The notes beneath the pieces are model-generated. The model made no database searches. It was given only the letters and a program-made list of their open reading frames with translations, and was not told where the DNA came from. Of a DNA stretch of 6,628 nt, positions 6,123 to 6,628 are shown piece after piece (positions within the stretch are counted from its first letter, which is position 1; each line of letters starts with the position of its first letter). The stretch covers positions 23,053 through 29,680 of the forward strand of contig DEHX01000102.1 of NCBI GenBank assembly GCA_002352145.1. The letters are read 5' to 3'. Source of the DNA: Chitinophagaceae bacterium UBA2789. GTDB lineage: Bacteria > Bacteroidota > Bacteroidia > Chitinophagales > Chitinophagaceae. The translations under genes and the position numbers were made by a program.

Positions 6123-6628
6123 TTATTCTGCTTCATTCAAGATCATAAATCCATCTGCATCTCTTAAGAATGGAAGTTTTTCCCTGATTGTTTCCAGGTG
6201 TTTCTTATCGAATGAAATGGTGAAAACATCTTCTTCGTCTTTTTTATGATACAGCACTTCTCCCATCGGATCAATAATCATACTATCACCACTGTGGTAT
6301 ATGGCGTTGCCATCGTTGCCAACCCTGTTTACTCCTATCACATAACATTGGTTTTCGATGGCCCTTGCCTGCAATAATGTTTTCCAGGCATGGCTTCTTC
6401 TTTCAGGCCAGTTAGCTACATAAATTAATATATCATATTCGGGGCCATCCGGCTGTGATTGTTGGCGGGCCCAGACAGGAAACCGCAGGTCATAACAAAC
6501 CTGCAGATTAATCTTCCAGCCCTTTACGGAAGCAATCAATCTTTTAGTCCCCGCTGTATAATGTTTGTCTTCCCCGGCAAAAGCAAAGCGGTGCCGCTTG
6601 TCATAAACGCCATATTGCCCGTTTGGCA
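6123..6628 (-). CDS. YafV-like nitrilase/omega-amidase family carbon-nitrogen hydrolase, C-terminal 167 residues, 5' end outside window
   Basis: The reverse strand is open from the window edge at 6628 to a TAA at 6123-6125. The first visible residues PNGQYGVYDKRHRFAFAG contain the catalytic Lys of the nitrilase triad (YDKRH), and 34 residues later VCYDLRFPVWAR carries the catalytic Cys. This matches the K-to-C spacing I recall for E. coli YafV. The catalytic Glu lies upstream, outside the window. Further family signs are YDILIYVANWPERR, then LLQARAIENQCYVIGVNRVG and GDSMIIDPMGEVL. YafV/NIT2-type enzymes hydrolyse omega-amides such as 2-oxoglutaramate, a repair or salvage step linked to glutamine transamination; they are cytoplasmic. 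An internal TTG at 6539 is not the start, since the conserved YDKRH block lies ahead of it in the same frame. The gene converges on the S41 gene with four bases between the stop codons, leaving no room for a separate terminator. Confidence 0.93.
   Translation of the reverse strand, partial: PNGQYGVYDKRHRFAFAGEDKHYTAGTKRLIASVKGWKINLQVCYDLRFPVWARQQSQPDGPEYDILIYVANWPERRSHAWKTLLQARAIENQCYVIGVNRVGNDGNAIYHSGDSMIIDPMGEVLYHKKDEEDVFTISFDKKHLETIREKLPFLRDADGFMILNEAE

Overview
The window looks like chromosomal DNA of a Bacteroidota bacterium, plausibly Chitinophagaceae or a close relative; the family level is an inference. Three things support this. Matches to the Bacteroidota -7 promoter box (TAnnTTTG) lie directly in front of two divergent genes. 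The gene starts lack convincing Shine-Dalgarno sequences. The proteins have a Bacteroidota flavour: a bacterial GH3-family adenylating enzyme, a glycosyltransferase fused to a sugar-phosphotransferase-like membrane module, and an S41 lipoprotein. Six protein genes fill almost the whole window, and two of them run off its ends. No gene-free stretch is longer than about 76 bases. I see no tRNA, rRNA, CRISPR array, insertion sequence or phage gene.

Left part, minus strand (1-2702): a 648-residue GT2 glycosyltransferase is transcribed leftward. After 75 bases it is followed by the N-terminal 226 residues of a GH3 auxin-responsive-promoter-family protein that leaves the window at base 1. The glycosyltransferase has a normal GT2 N-terminus. 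Its C-terminal half resembles a polyprenyl-phosphate sugar phosphotransferase (WcaJ-like) in which the catalytic core seems to be missing.

Centre (2703-2778): a compact divergent promoter region. It carries a TAnnTTTG box on each strand and a perfect 8-bp inverted repeat between them. The boxes are so close to the start codons that both transcripts should be leaderless or nearly so.

Right part, plus strand (2779-6118): three genes joined by overlapping stop and start codons (ATGA, then TAATG) form a tight operon. They encode an inositol-monophosphatase-family phosphatase, thiamine-monophosphate kinase (ThiL) and a secreted S41-family peptidase lipoprotein. A YafV-like nitrilase-family amidase (6123-6628, minus strand, 5' end outside the window) converges on the operon with only 4 bases between the two stop codons.

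Most of the window is housekeeping or envelope metabolism. I found no evidence of a novel defence or mobile system. The points most worth checking are the degenerate phosphotransferase fusion, the divergent leaderless promoters with their palindrome, and the S41 peptidase that lacks the Ctp-type lysine.
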